Source: Desmodesmus armatus
Taxonomy: Eukaryota > Chlorophyta > Chlorophyceae > Sphaeropleales > Scenedesmaceae
NCBI GenBank assembly: GCA_007449985.2
Contig: VIIQ02000662.1
Span: 331,171 to 395,170, forward strand
Direction of reading: 5' to 3'
Length of the DNA: 64,000 nucleotides
Below the pieces are notes generated by a model. That model saw only the letters and a program-made list of their open reading frames with translations, did not search any database and was not told the DNA's origin. Positions 29,086-39,635 of the stretch are shown here, piece after piece (the stretch's first letter is position 1; each line of letters begins with the position of its first letter). Both the position numbers and the translations under genes were made by a program.

Positions 29086-31162
29086 ATGGCTCGCACCGCC
29101 CTCCTATGTGCGGTGGCCGCAATGCTCTGTGAGTGCTGCACATTCAGTTTGGTAAATGGCGCATGATGGCATATGTATGCCTTTGCTACACCCCATCGCG
29201 ATCCAGCTGGTGTCCCATGCAGCACATCTTCCTAGTGCTTTGAGCGCTGTTGACTGCCATGCGCGATGGCCGTGAGCAAAGCTTTCGGTCGTGTGCCATC
29301 CAAACGTAACGCTACTGTACACATTCCTCAAGCAGTGCAGTCCGGGTGTTCCGTGTCCCATCACCGGTCACCGCTTCCCCAAGGTTGACACTGCAATTGT
29401 TGCGTGTATGTGCAGGCGCGTGTGTGGCAGCACAGGGTACATACCTTGAGGTGAGGACTCCGCCGCTGCTTGTCCTGCTGCTGAGGCTTTTGCAGCTGTA
29501 GCATTGTAATTAGATCGCAGAGGCTGAAGCTGTCGTGTCTGTCAACGAAAAGAAGTGGTTAATGATGCATATGCAGGTGCAAATGCGGCTAGACGAGCTT
29601 CGGGGCAGCTGTAGCACTGCTGTGTCTGTGGCAGGTGCCTGCAGCTGCAGCCTGCACTCAGTATATGCCCGCACCTGATGCATGAGGCATTGATAATCCA
29701 TCTTTCACTCGCATATCGTCGCAGTTATGCCATCCAACTGAGTCCACATGGTCACAGCTGTGATGGCCAGCTCAACCCCAGGGCACACACCATTCCTCCC
29801 AGACCTCTCAAGTACCACATGGTCATCCTCACTGCCTGCCTCCGCTCCTGGCTCTGCTTTTGCTGGTTGCAGGTTCAAATCAAGTGGGATAACACCATCG
29901 CGCAGACAAACAACAACGACAGGGCAATTAGGGAAGAGATTGCCAGGGAGCTGTGCGGGGTGAGTCAACAAAGCCTCAAACCACACCTTTTTGTTTTTGT
30001 TTTGGGTTTTGCAAACCACATTTGGCCTTGCCTGCAAATCCTACAACAAACCAATGCTTGATTTCTTTCAGCATACTTATCACTCCTGGTGTTGCGCCTC
30101 GCCGTGCTGTGGTGTGGTTTGGCAGGTGCCCGTGGCGCAGGTGCAGACCATCGGCACACAGGACAAGTCCTCCACCCTCAACACAGAGAGCTGGGCTACT
30201 ACGCATGCACCGGTTCCGCCGACCAGGTCACAAAGGCAGCACAGAAGTGCGGCAACAACCAGTGAGTCCCTGATGCTGTGTCTGAGCAAGAAAGCTTGTA
30301 GTTGGGCAATGCCGGCAAGCATACTATCGGAGTGATGGAGTGTGGAGTGATGGAGTGTGGCATTGCTCAGCAGGCTGCAGACATGTGTGCAACAGTGCTG
30401 GACTGTGCTGCTGTGCTAGTGGGGTGAGATGCTTAGCTCGGTGTTTTGGATTGCGCCAATCATCCTGCTTGACTTCACCCAAAATGTCATCCGCAGTGGT
30501 CACAACGGCACATGCACCTGGATAATGCATCAACACCACAGGGTGTACTGACCCCAGTAGCTTCCAGCTTGCCTGTGCGTAATTGCAGAGTGAGCAAGCA
30601 AGCTGACTGACTGACTCCCTGCCGTACTATGTCTTGCCATGCTGTGTCGTGCTGTGCTGTGTCATGTTGCAGGCGTAACTTCAAGGATGAGCTTGAGGAC
30701 CGCACCACCCCGACCACGAGGCTGAGGGCATCAAGTGAGTCCAGGGCTGTGTTATCGTGCTTGCTTGCTTGCTGTACAGCAACATGGGCAGCTCAGCGTA
30801 TGCATATGTTGCAGCAAGGTACCAGGATGTGCAAGACATGCGCAGTGCGTGCTGCAGGTCTTCTTAGGCTCTTTTGTGTTGGGTGCAAGCACATTGTGTT
30901 TCTAGTTTGGCTCCAAAAAGGGCGGTCAGGCGTGGCGTAGTATCATCCATCGGCAATGCTTCAGAGCTTATCTATTTGCAGTGCACTACTTCAGGACCAG
31001 AGCTAGGGCGTGCTCAGACAGTCACAGGGACGGACGGTTTGTTAACGCGCTGCTCTGGTGCTGCTACTGCTGCTTCTGTGTAGGTGCGCTGTGAAGTCCG
31101 GTGTTGTGCCCGCATCTATGCCTGGAACACAGAAGCCCACTGGCCGCCGTATGGCCCTTTAA
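29086..31162 (+). CDS. Small secreted Cys-containing protein, seven-exon model
   Basis: Proposed exons: 29086-29128, 29416-29450, 29523-29576, 29873-29959, about 30126-30261, 30673-30734, 31084-31162 (TAA). Exons 1-2 give a signal peptide, MARTALLCAVAAML joined to CACVAAQG, with likely cleavage after VAAQ. Later pieces read VQIKWDNTIAQTNNNDRAI, REEIARELCG, YYACTGSADQVTKAAQKCG and GVVPASMPGTQKPTGR; about 165 residues in all. Donors are mostly GTGAGT. Two exons need one extra base each to stay in frame (about 30190, and in the CCCC near 30708), so sequence errors or a different splice pattern are possible. Exon 3 has a weak donor (GTGCAA). A few Cys are spread over the mature part. No family is recognised; export to wall, matrix or an endomembrane site is inferred. 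Confidence 0.55.
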
Positions 31163-31498
31163 ACAGCGCTGCTGTTTAAATTGAACGAGAGCCCCTTTGA
31201 TGGGACTACTGCACAGCCTGCTGCCTTAAAACCCTGAAGTTGCAACCCCTGCAGTGCTGCAGGAAGCACCTGTGTGCCTGTGGCAGGAAGGCAGGAGACA
31301 TGCATATTGTGTGTGCAATCGTGTGTGGGAGGGGTGAATGTATGCGCACGCCCCATGACAGGGCGGGAAAGTTGCCGGCGGCTTGAAACCGCTGCATGCA
31401 TCACTTTGCTGGGAGGACTGTGCAAGAGTTTGTGGGGCGTGCTGTTGGACCTTGTGTGCCTGCACCAGCTGCACTGCTGTTGCTGCTTTGGTGAGGTG

Positions 31499-31532
31499 TG
31501 TAACTGTCAAAACAAACTCAATGCACATGTAA
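31499..31532 (+). terminator. Two TGTAA polyadenylation signals
   Basis: TGTAA at 31499-31503 and again at 31528-31532, about 340 bases after the stop of the small secreted-protein gene. They are the nearest matches to the chlorophyte signal on this strand and fit a 3' UTR of normal algal length. Confidence 0.5.
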
Positions 31533-31915
31533 TACTGCAGTAAAAGGGATTGTTGCTTCATGGCGGTTGTCAGGAACACATGCTTCATAGCCTGGGCTCT
31601 GCTTTGCGCCGCTGGTAGTTTGCCCCCCTGGACCCCGACGGACAGCTTCCCACTGGGCCTATGCACCGCAGAGCGGAAGGGCTATGCACTATCGGCTGAG
31701 TGACACGGCTGAGTGACACCAAGAAACACAGAGTTTGACCTATACACAGCTCACACCAGGTCACTACGTTGCACATGTGAAACCTCAAAAAGATACCAAG
31801 TGCCTTCATTTACACACCAGCCTGCATGCACCAGCCACTCTACCAGACAGTTAGCACACCACCAGCCTATGCTGGTGATGAGTAATCACTGAGTCACTCC
31901 TACTGTCTGCCAGCC

Positions 31916-32043
31916 TGTATAGACATTCCCACAGCAGGGCAGTATAGACATTCCCACAGCAGGGCAGTATAGACATTCACACAGCAGGGCAGTATAGACA
32001 TTCACACAGCAGGGCAGTATAGACATTCACACAGCAGGGCAGT
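31916..32043. repeat. 25-bp minisatellite, five copies
   Basis: The segment AGTATAGACATTCACACAGC plus AGGGC repeats five times, with one C/A difference in the first two copies. It lies in intergenic sequence. Confidence 0.92.
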
Positions 32044-32757
32044 GCAAGCACAGGCAGCATCTCCCTCCCTTGTGACCATTGTGGCCTAGATTGCATTCAG
32101 CGCACGAAGCAAACGGTGCTGGTTACAAACCCAGGTCCATGGTGAGCCAGAAAGTGTGACATACAGGAATCACACTAGCACAAAGGCGCCTGCGCACATT
32201 GCATACCAGCACATGCCTTCACTCGACACACCCTCCGACACTCCCTGTGTCTACACACCACACAGTGCGGCCGCCACACGTCGCATGCTGCCTCCTGCAA
32301 AGCAGCATGGCTCTACAACTTGTTGTGATGTCTGTCGTATTGGTTGCTGATGCATTTTCACACGACCACACAATACAAACGGCACGGCTGCAGCAACACA
32401 ACAGCGCAGCAGCAGCAGGTAGACGACGACAATCTCCAGACATGCCACCTGAAATTGGACGGCAACACCAAACCTGCCACACAGCAAGCCACGCCAGCGG
32501 TGGTGGGTCACCAACAAACAAACAAACAGCTGCAGGGCGCTACTGCCCCATAAAACCCCAAGAAATGCCAAAACCCCCAGCAAGACCCCCATCCGCCCCC
32601 CCTCCCGCGCCGCCCTTGGGCGCGCGCTCAGCACACCCACCCAAACAACATACCTGCACGTCAACATACATCCCCACCACCCACCGCTGCCAGCCTGACA
32701 GTGCCAACAAGTCCAGCACTCACACCCGCCGCTGTCTCCCCCGACAGATCCATCCAC
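32044..32757. other. Non-coding stretch with a duplicated segment
   Basis: No convincing gene. The segment CAAGCCACGCCAGCGGTGG and its GGGTCACCA extension occur near 32481-32530 and again near 32770-32820. A GACAGATCCATCCACC-type piece is repeated near 32740 and 32826. The second copies fall within the end of the minus-strand gene, so this looks like a partial tandem duplication of its 3' end. Confidence 0.55.
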
Positions 32758-34427
32758 CTATCCACCACATGGCAAGCCACGCCAGCGGTGGTGGGTCACC
32801 AGCAAACAAACAGCTGTCTCTCCCGACAGATCCATGCACCTATCATTCGTCCGCCCAATGAACGTGCTGTCCCCACATGCTGCCCTACTTCCCCCTACCC
32901 CGCCCCTTGCCAGCAGCACCGGCACCCCCACCCCCCCCGCAGCAGCAGCAGGTGGTGCCCCCGGGGCCCCCTTGCTCTTGCTGCGGCTCGCACGTTGGGT
33001 AGCAGCAGCAGCAATAGCTTTGCCCGCCCTCGTGGCTGCTGCTACACTCTTGCCCCCACCTCCCTGCAGGGCCCCCGGCCCAGCAGCTGCTGCTGCTGCT
33101 GCTGCTGCAGCGTTGGGACTCTTGCTGCTGCTTCGGGGCTGTGGGGACGTGCCTCGGCCGCGAGTGCGACTGGCAGCACCAGCAGCAGCAGCAGTGGGTG
33201 ACACTAGCGCAGAGTCCGGCACTACTTCGGTGATCTGAGATGCGCTGCGCCGCCGCATCGCTGGTCCTGCTGCATCCTTGCCACCTGCTGCTGCTGTCGG
33301 CGTCGTCGCAACTGCCGCTGACTGCTTCTGCTCGCCCGCTGCTCCTGCTGCTGCATTCTGCCGGGACTTTTCCCCCGCGGCTGCTGCTGGTGCAGACGGT
33401 GCATGCGCAGCATCAGCAGCAGGACCCCCCACCGCTGCTGCTGCAGGAGTGCCAGCAGAGTTCCTGCGGGACAGACCTGCAGGCCTCCCGCCAGCCCCTC
33501 CCCCTGCTGCAGCTACAGGCCCATTCGACAGGTGCTGCTGCTGCTGCCGATGGCCTGCTGAAGCCTGCTGGGCTGGCTGTGGCACGCCGCCGCTGCCGCT
33601 GCGCGTCATGCCTACAGCAGCACCACCTGCAGCAGTAGAAGCAGCACGGGAGGGCCTGCCCGCAGCAGCACCCCCTCCCCCTCCTGCTGCTGCAGTCGCT
33701 GCTGTCCCCGCCGCCTTCTCCTGCCCTGGCACCCCGCCACCAGCAGTCACAGGTGGCCCCTTGCCATTCATCTGCTGCTGTTGCTGCCGCAGCTTGAGCG
33801 CACGCCCCTCCCTAGGGCTAACCAAACAGCTGCTGCCGCCAGCCGTCGCTGCTGCTGCTGCTCCCTCCGCAGCATTCTGCTGACCGGCTGCTGCTGTCGC
33901 CGCTGGGTTGACCACAAGCTTCCTAGCTGCTGATACTGTCGCTGCAGCCGTCCCTGCTGCTGCTGCTGCTGGTCTGTGCGCTGGTGAGCTCCCACGCAGT
34001 CGTGCTGCTGCTGCTGAACCTCCTCCCTCCCCAGCAGCAGCAGCCCCTGCAGAGGTGGATGTGGCAGTGCTTTGGTTAGCTGCTGCTGCTGCTGCTGCCT
34101 GCATTGCACCGCCACCAGGCCCCATAGGGGAGGAAACAGCAGATGCGGCTGGGGCCCCAGCTGCTGCTGCTGCTGCTGCAGTGGCAGCATTGGTCCCCCG
34201 TTCGAGTCCTGCTGAAGGCATCCCCTGTTTTTGGGCCCTGGCGCGAGTGCTGCCCTGCGGACTGACCGGCTCATCCCCCGCCGCTGCTGCTGCTGCTGCT
34301 GCCGTGCCGCCTGCGCCGCCGCCGCCCGCTGCTGTTGATGCCTCACGCTGTAGCTGCTTGTAGGGAGGGCCATCAAACTTTGAGGTGTTCTGCTGCAGCT
34401 TGTTCTTGTTCCGCTTGCGGGCACCGC
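32758..34427 (-). CDS. Probable last exon of the bromodomain gene (basic and low-complexity tail)
   Basis: Minus-strand exon opening after GACACACAG. It starts with a basic patch GGARKRNKNKLQQNTSKFDG and YKQLQREAST, then about 480 residues rich in Ala, Gly, Ser and Gln, with Arg/Ser/Lys clusters such as QRASRSKSKG. Stop at 32758. Exon phase (two bases completing a codon) fits joining to an exon whose end lies near 34790 (DEAFERLHAPLLEDERLRL, donor GTGGGT). A near copy of that exon end (APLLEEKRIRLKG, near 34670) sits in the intron and seems to be a decoy. A further likely exon with NVSIHIPAVRELPAEEQAAL and MARPPPE lies near 35610-35770. Linking all this to the bromodomain exons upstream is inference from strand, order and phase. 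Confidence 0.5.
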
Positions 34428-35996
34428 CTGTGTGTCAGTAACAGATGAGCATGTGTACAGGTTATCAGGCTGCAACAGCACGCAGTTAGCACACGTGGCA
34501 GTGGGAGCGATGCGGCAGGTGTATGCAAACCCACAGTGATTTGTATCCGTGCACAGCAGCCAGCCCCAAGGCCACACAAGGCGGCAAGGGCACGCACACC
34601 AGAAGCCATTGCAAGCTGCACCATGCTGTGATGTCATTGAGCTGTGCAACCCCTTGAGTCTGATGCGCTTCTCCTCCAGCAGGGGTGCTGCGGCTACATT
34701 GACACCGCCAGACACGAGCTACAAATGGCTGGCAAACCCATGCTGTGCAACATGCTGTGCTGTGCAGTGCTGTTCCACCCACCTTGGCCTCCTCCCCCAT
34801 TGAGCCTGAGTCGTTCATCCTCCAGCAGTGGTGCATGCAGCCGCTCAAAGGCCTCGTCACTGGTGTCCTCGCTGCTGCTGCCCTCAGCCTCAACAGCAGC
34901 ATCCAGCACAGCACGGACCTGATGTGTGTCAACAGCAGGCAGCAAAGAGAAAACAGCAGGCAGCAAGGTAACAACAGAGTGTGTGCTAGTGTCAAATCCG
35001 CGGGTATGCATGGACCAGATGTACTTCGTGTACAGCAGCATCCAGCCCAGCACGGATCTGATGTGTGTGTGGACAGCAGGCAGCAAAGGATCAGCAGATG
35101 TTTACGCTGCAGGAGGTGTGGAATCGGTTGGCGTGGACGATCTGGGGGTGCTATTTCAACAGCAGCAATCAAAGAGCAAGATAGCAGACAGCAGCCCCGC
35201 AAGAAGGCAGCAGGCAGCGGGGCAGTTGTAAAAGGAGTTGCGGCTACAGAGTCGTGCCTGTACAGCAGGATACTCCGGCATGGCATGCCCTGCTGCCATT
35301 GCTGCGCGCCATGCTGCCCCTGCTGCCTGATTGTTGCAGTGATTGCCGCCTGCGCCCCTCTACAGGCACCGGCACCACTACCACCATCGCCACCGCCGTC
35401 ACCACCACCACCAGCAGCAGCAGCAGCACCACCCACCCCACCCCCACACCTCGGGAGGAGGCCTCGCCATGGCGCCAAGCGCTGTCACTGCTGCGCGCCA
35501 CGTAGTTGCTGCTGCTTGCAGCCCCGCAGTAGAACCCCAGCTGTATCGTCACCACCACCATCAGAAACACCACCCACACCCCACCCACCCACCCCACCCT
35601 CTCACCTCAGGCGGAGGCCTAGCCATAGCGTGGCGTGTGCCGTGCGCTGCCACTGCTGCGTGCCATGCTGTCGCTGCTGCTTGCAGCGCCGCCTGCTCCT
35701 CTGCAGGCAACTCCCGCACGGCAGGTATGTGTATGGACACGTTCTGCACCAGCAGCAGTTGCGAGGAGCACACACAGGTTGAGATGTAATCAGCATCAGC
35801 AGCAGTGGCAACAGTACAGATATGGCTTCGACAGACAGGTAGGAGAATGGGACATTGCAGAGGACAAAAATCATGTCTCCCCAGGCGCTTGAGGGTGGGT
35901 GTCCACCAGCTGCATCACGAATATGTGGGGCGTTCTGTCAGGCGTGCCTGTCCAACAAACTCAATCCCACATTACAACCCCTGAGGACCCACTCAC

Positions 35997-36065
35997 CACG
36001 CGCTGCGTGAGCTGCCGCGAAGCGCTGAGGCCCATGACCGCGTCGTACCCATTGCTCCCCCCCCC
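35997..36065 (-). repeat. Duplicate of the end of exon 3 with its splice donor
   Basis: The minus strand reads DAVMGLSASRQLTQRV followed by GTGAGT, a close copy of the exon 3 end (DAVMSPSASRQLTERV, GTGAGT at 36171-36176). A C/G homopolymer lies beside it. It probably arose by local duplication and may be spliced in or ignored. Confidence 0.6.
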
Positions 36066-36176
36066 TATGCGCCCAGGCGCCCGGTTCAACAGCCGCAACC
36101 CAAACTGACAGCAGCAACACCCCACGGGGCGTATTCACCCCCCCCCCCCCCGGCCTGCGCCGCCTCTTGAACTCAC

Positions 36177-39100
36177 CACGCGTTCCGTGAGCTGTCGCGA
36201 TGCGCTGGGGCTCATGACCGCGTCATCGTCTATGCTGATTGCGCCCACTGCGCCCAGGCTGCTGCGCTCCACCCGCCGTTTCTTCTGGCTACCTGCCACG
36301 CTGCCTTCCCGCTGCAGCACACGCCCACCCTGCGCCTGCGCAGGACACAGACACATAGCAGTAAGAAGGCCGTGAGGAAGCAGGACACAGACACATAGCA
36401 GTAAGACGGCCGTGAGGAAGCAGGACACAGACACATAGCAGTAAGAAGGCCGTGAGGAAGCAGGACACAGACACATAGCAGTAAGAAGGCCGTGAGGAAG
36501 CAGGACACAGACACATAGCAGTAAGAAGGCCGTGAGGAAGCAGGACACAGACACATAGCAGTAAGAAGGCCGTGCGGAAGCAGGACACAGACACATAGCA
36601 GTAAGAAGGCCGTGAGGAAGCAGGACACAGACACATAGCAGTAACAAGGCCGTGAGGAAGCAGCTTCGATGGGAGTAGCCAGATGCTCACGCTGCAGCAC
36701 CTGCCCACCCTGCGCCTGCACAAGACGACACGAATCGTGTTGCGGGACAGGATAGGCAGTCAAGACTACAGGAGAGGGCGTCAACAGCAGGGGAAAGGCG
36801 GTTAGGACGCAGCTGTAATGAGAGAAGGGCTCACGCTGCAACACCCGACCGCCCTGCGCCTGCACAGGGACACACACATTGTGTTGCAGGACAGGCAGTC
36901 AAGGGACAACAGAGGGTGTCAATGACAGTAACATATCGTAGGGACACAGCTATGATGAGAGTAGGCGGATGCTCACGCTGCAGCACACGCCAACCATGCG
37001 CCTGCACAGGACACACATTGTGTTGCAGGACAGGCAGTCAAGGGACAACAGAGGGTGTCAATGACAGTAACATATCGTAGGGACACAGCTATGATGAGAG
37101 TAGGCGGATGCTCACGCTGCAGCACACGCCAACCATGCGCCTGCACAGGACACACATTGTGTTGCAGGACAGGCAGTCAAGGGACAACAGAGGGTGTCAA
37201 TGACAGTAACATATCGTAGGGACACAGCTATGATGAGAGTAGGCGGATGCTCACGCTGCAGCACACGCCAACCATGCGTCTGCGCAGGACACACATTGTG
37301 TTGCAGGACAGGCAGTCAAGAGGACTGCAGAGGGCGTCAGTAGCAAAAAAGGGTCGTGAGGAAGCAGCTATAATGGATTTGTGTCACATGGATATGTGTC
37401 ACATGGATTTGTGGTGCTAAAGTAGCTATAATAAATCTAGGCAAAAGGCCCACCCTGCGCCTGTAAGCCGCGGCAGAAGAGCACACGCGGTGAACAGGAA
37501 AATGTCTGAGGGAGCAGCCGGCACCCTTGCTTGCGCCAGCACAGCATGTGCACCCAACCTACCTGCTGGTTGCGTGCCAGCCCCGCCGCAGCAGCAGAGC
37601 GCTTCTGGCCCTGCGCTGCCGCCGCTGCCGCCCCCTCCGACGCCTGTAGCCGCGCTGCTGCATACTGCCCCAGCCGCACCCCTGGGGGCGCCCAACTGAC
37701 ATCCAGCCCAAAGGCCTTGCCCAGGGCTAGCTTGGCAGACACCAGCTGCTTCTCGACAAGGTCTAAGCTGCTGAATAGCAGTGCTGCGTCTGAGGGATGC
37801 TGTGGCGCTGCAAAGACACTCCTGCAGATGAGCCCTGCACTGCTGCGCGCAGCAGCTGCTGCTGCTGCCGTCGCTGCCGCGGCGGCGTCCCTGCTTGGTC
37901 CTGCTGGTGGGCCTGCAGGTGCACCAGCTCCTGGCTGCGTCTGCTGCTGCTCACGCTGGCAGAGCTCCTGCTTCTGCTGCTGCTGTGGCTGGTCCAGATC
38001 CATAGCATCGCCATCAGCAGCAGCAGTCAGCTGCTGCGGTGGCTGCTGCCGCTGCTGTCCCGCTGCAGCAGTCGACCCTGTCCCTGCCTGCTGCTGTGCA
38101 GTGAAGAAGGGTCCCTGCTGTATGCTGCTGAGCCCCACAGCATCCACATGCTGCTTCAGCAGCTTGCCCTGCTGTTGGACCTGCAGCAGCGGCAGGTCCT
38201 GCTGCTGCTCTGCTGCAGGAGTGCTTCCAGCTGCCGCACCCCCAGCAGCCCCTCCTGCAGCTGCCGCTGCAAGTAAACTGTGTGCTGAGCTGCCAGGCTC
38301 CTGCAGGAAGCTAACCATTGACTGCAGTTCCAGCATGCGCAGGTGCAGCCACTGGCACCGCCATGCAAGCGGCTGCCGAGCCTGCTGCCAGGCAGCAGAT
38401 GGTTGCGCTGGTGGTGGCGCACCTGCCTGCTGCTGCTGCTGCTGTGGTAGAGCCTGCTGCTGCTGCTGCGCGCCGTCCGGCGGCGGCGGCGGCATGCCGC
38501 TCTGCTGCTGCTGCGGCTGCTTCAGATGGTCCAGCGGTGGCTGCTGCTGCTGCGTCGTGCCACCCTGCTGCAGGTGTTGCGTGTCCTGCTGCTGTGCTGG
38601 GGCTGGAGCATGTGGCTGTTCCTGCACCCCTGAATATGGTTGGTACAGCACCGCATGCCGCTGCTGCTGCAGGCAGGCCTCGATACTGCTTGCTGGCAGC
38701 ATCTTGAACAGCAGCCCTTGATCACCTGCTGTGTGCTGCTGCCGCTGCTGCTTGCTGCCCTGCTGCCACAGGGAGGGTGCCACTGAGAGGTCCTCCGCAT
38801 GCAGCTGCTGCCGTGCTGACGGCTGCGCCTGCGCGCCCAGGCCCTCCTGCGGGTGCTGCTCCTGCTGCGTGCTGGGGCCTGCTGCTGTTGGCGGCAGCAG
38901 CAGCAGCGGCTGGCTCCAGGCAGCGTCGCTGGCTGGGTCCAGCTCCATGAGGCTATTCTCCTCTTCCGCTGCTGCTGCTGCGCCCTCAGGGTGCAGGGCG
39001 TACAGATGGTGCCGGCACATCATCTCATGCTGCGTCAGCAGCTTGCTGACGGTCCTGAGCATGTTGACTGCCAGCTTGTGCACTGGGTTGCTGGCCGGCT

Positions 39101-39635
39101 GGTTGAAGGTCCTGCACAGGCGCAGGGCAAGTGATACGGTGACCCACCCGAATACAGGCATGAGAAAAACCCTCTCAAACCAGCATGCAGCCCTGGGGAG
39201 GTCTGTGATGCATGGGAAGTGCAGGAGCAGCCCCTCTGCTGCCCCCACCCCCAACCAGGTGACACACTTGTAGTAGCTTGACAGGCAGGCCAGCCTTGAA
39301 ATTGCTGTAGGACAAACCACTGCCCCTGTGTGGACAGACACCACCGATACCCACCTTGCGTTCCTGAAGATGAGCTCCAAATCATACTGGAAGGCCCGCA
39401 GTGTGCGATACTGCTGCTGCGCCAGCTTGTTCCTGATCTGATCGAAGCACATAGGCTCCTGTATGATCTGATAGTATGACGGGTACAAGCTGCCGTCCAC
39501 TGGGCGCTTGAAGAATTCACGCTTGTCCTCGCCAGCCATCTGGTCAAGCAAGCCGTTTAGCCACGCCAACGAGGCACGCTGAGCCTCCGTCAGCGGCTGC
39601 TTGCGTTCTGTACCGTCCATGGCAGCTGCTTGCAT
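36177..39635 (-). CDS. Bromodomain protein, first three exons
   Basis: Exon 1 39355-39635 (ATG at 39635 or 39620), exon 2 37563-39111, exon 3 36177-36335; from the ATG at 39620 exons 1+2 give 605 codons and all later joins are phase 0. The bromodomain starts at the N-terminus: REFFKRPVDGSLYPSYYQII, EPMCFDQIRNKL, then across the intron FRNARTFNQPASNPVHKLAV. The acetyl-lysine Asn position falls in the FNQPAS region. A long Gln/Ala/Pro-rich part follows with few ordered segments (WRCQWLHLRMLELQSMVSFL, DLVEKQLVSAKLALGKAFG). Exon 3 carries a probable nuclear signal, SQKKRRVERS, and SASRQLTERV. Bromodomains read acetylated histones, so a chromatin or transcription role is expected. The protein continues into exons further left. 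Confidence 0.78.
36341..36660. repeat. 40-bp minisatellite, eight copies, in an intron
   Basis: Eight copies of a 40-bp unit beginning CAGGACACAGACACATAGCA, almost identical, directly upstream (minus sense) of exon 3. Each copy contains CAG and GTCC pieces but no exon-like frame. Confidence 0.95.
36691..37279 (-). repeat. Five 25-nt pseudo-exon cassettes in about 140-bp tandem repeats
   Basis: At 36691-36715, 36835-36859, 36977-37001, 37116-37140 and 37255-37279 the minus strand has a CAG acceptor, a 25-nt copy of the first 25 bases of exon 3 (GCGCAGGGTGGGC... or GCGCATGGTTGGC...), then a GTGAGC donor. The last three sit in a 139-bp repeat. A sixth, partial copy ends the stretch near 37441-37455. 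Because 25 is not a multiple of three, inclusion of one cassette would shift the frame. They may be decoys, or used in regulated splicing. Confidence 0.8.

Noticed and set aside
36341..36660. CRISPR-like array or satellite-encoded protein (CVLLPHGLLTAM repeats)
   Set aside because: Contiguous 40-bp minisatellite without spacers; the translated repeat appears only because the period and frame happen to lack stops.
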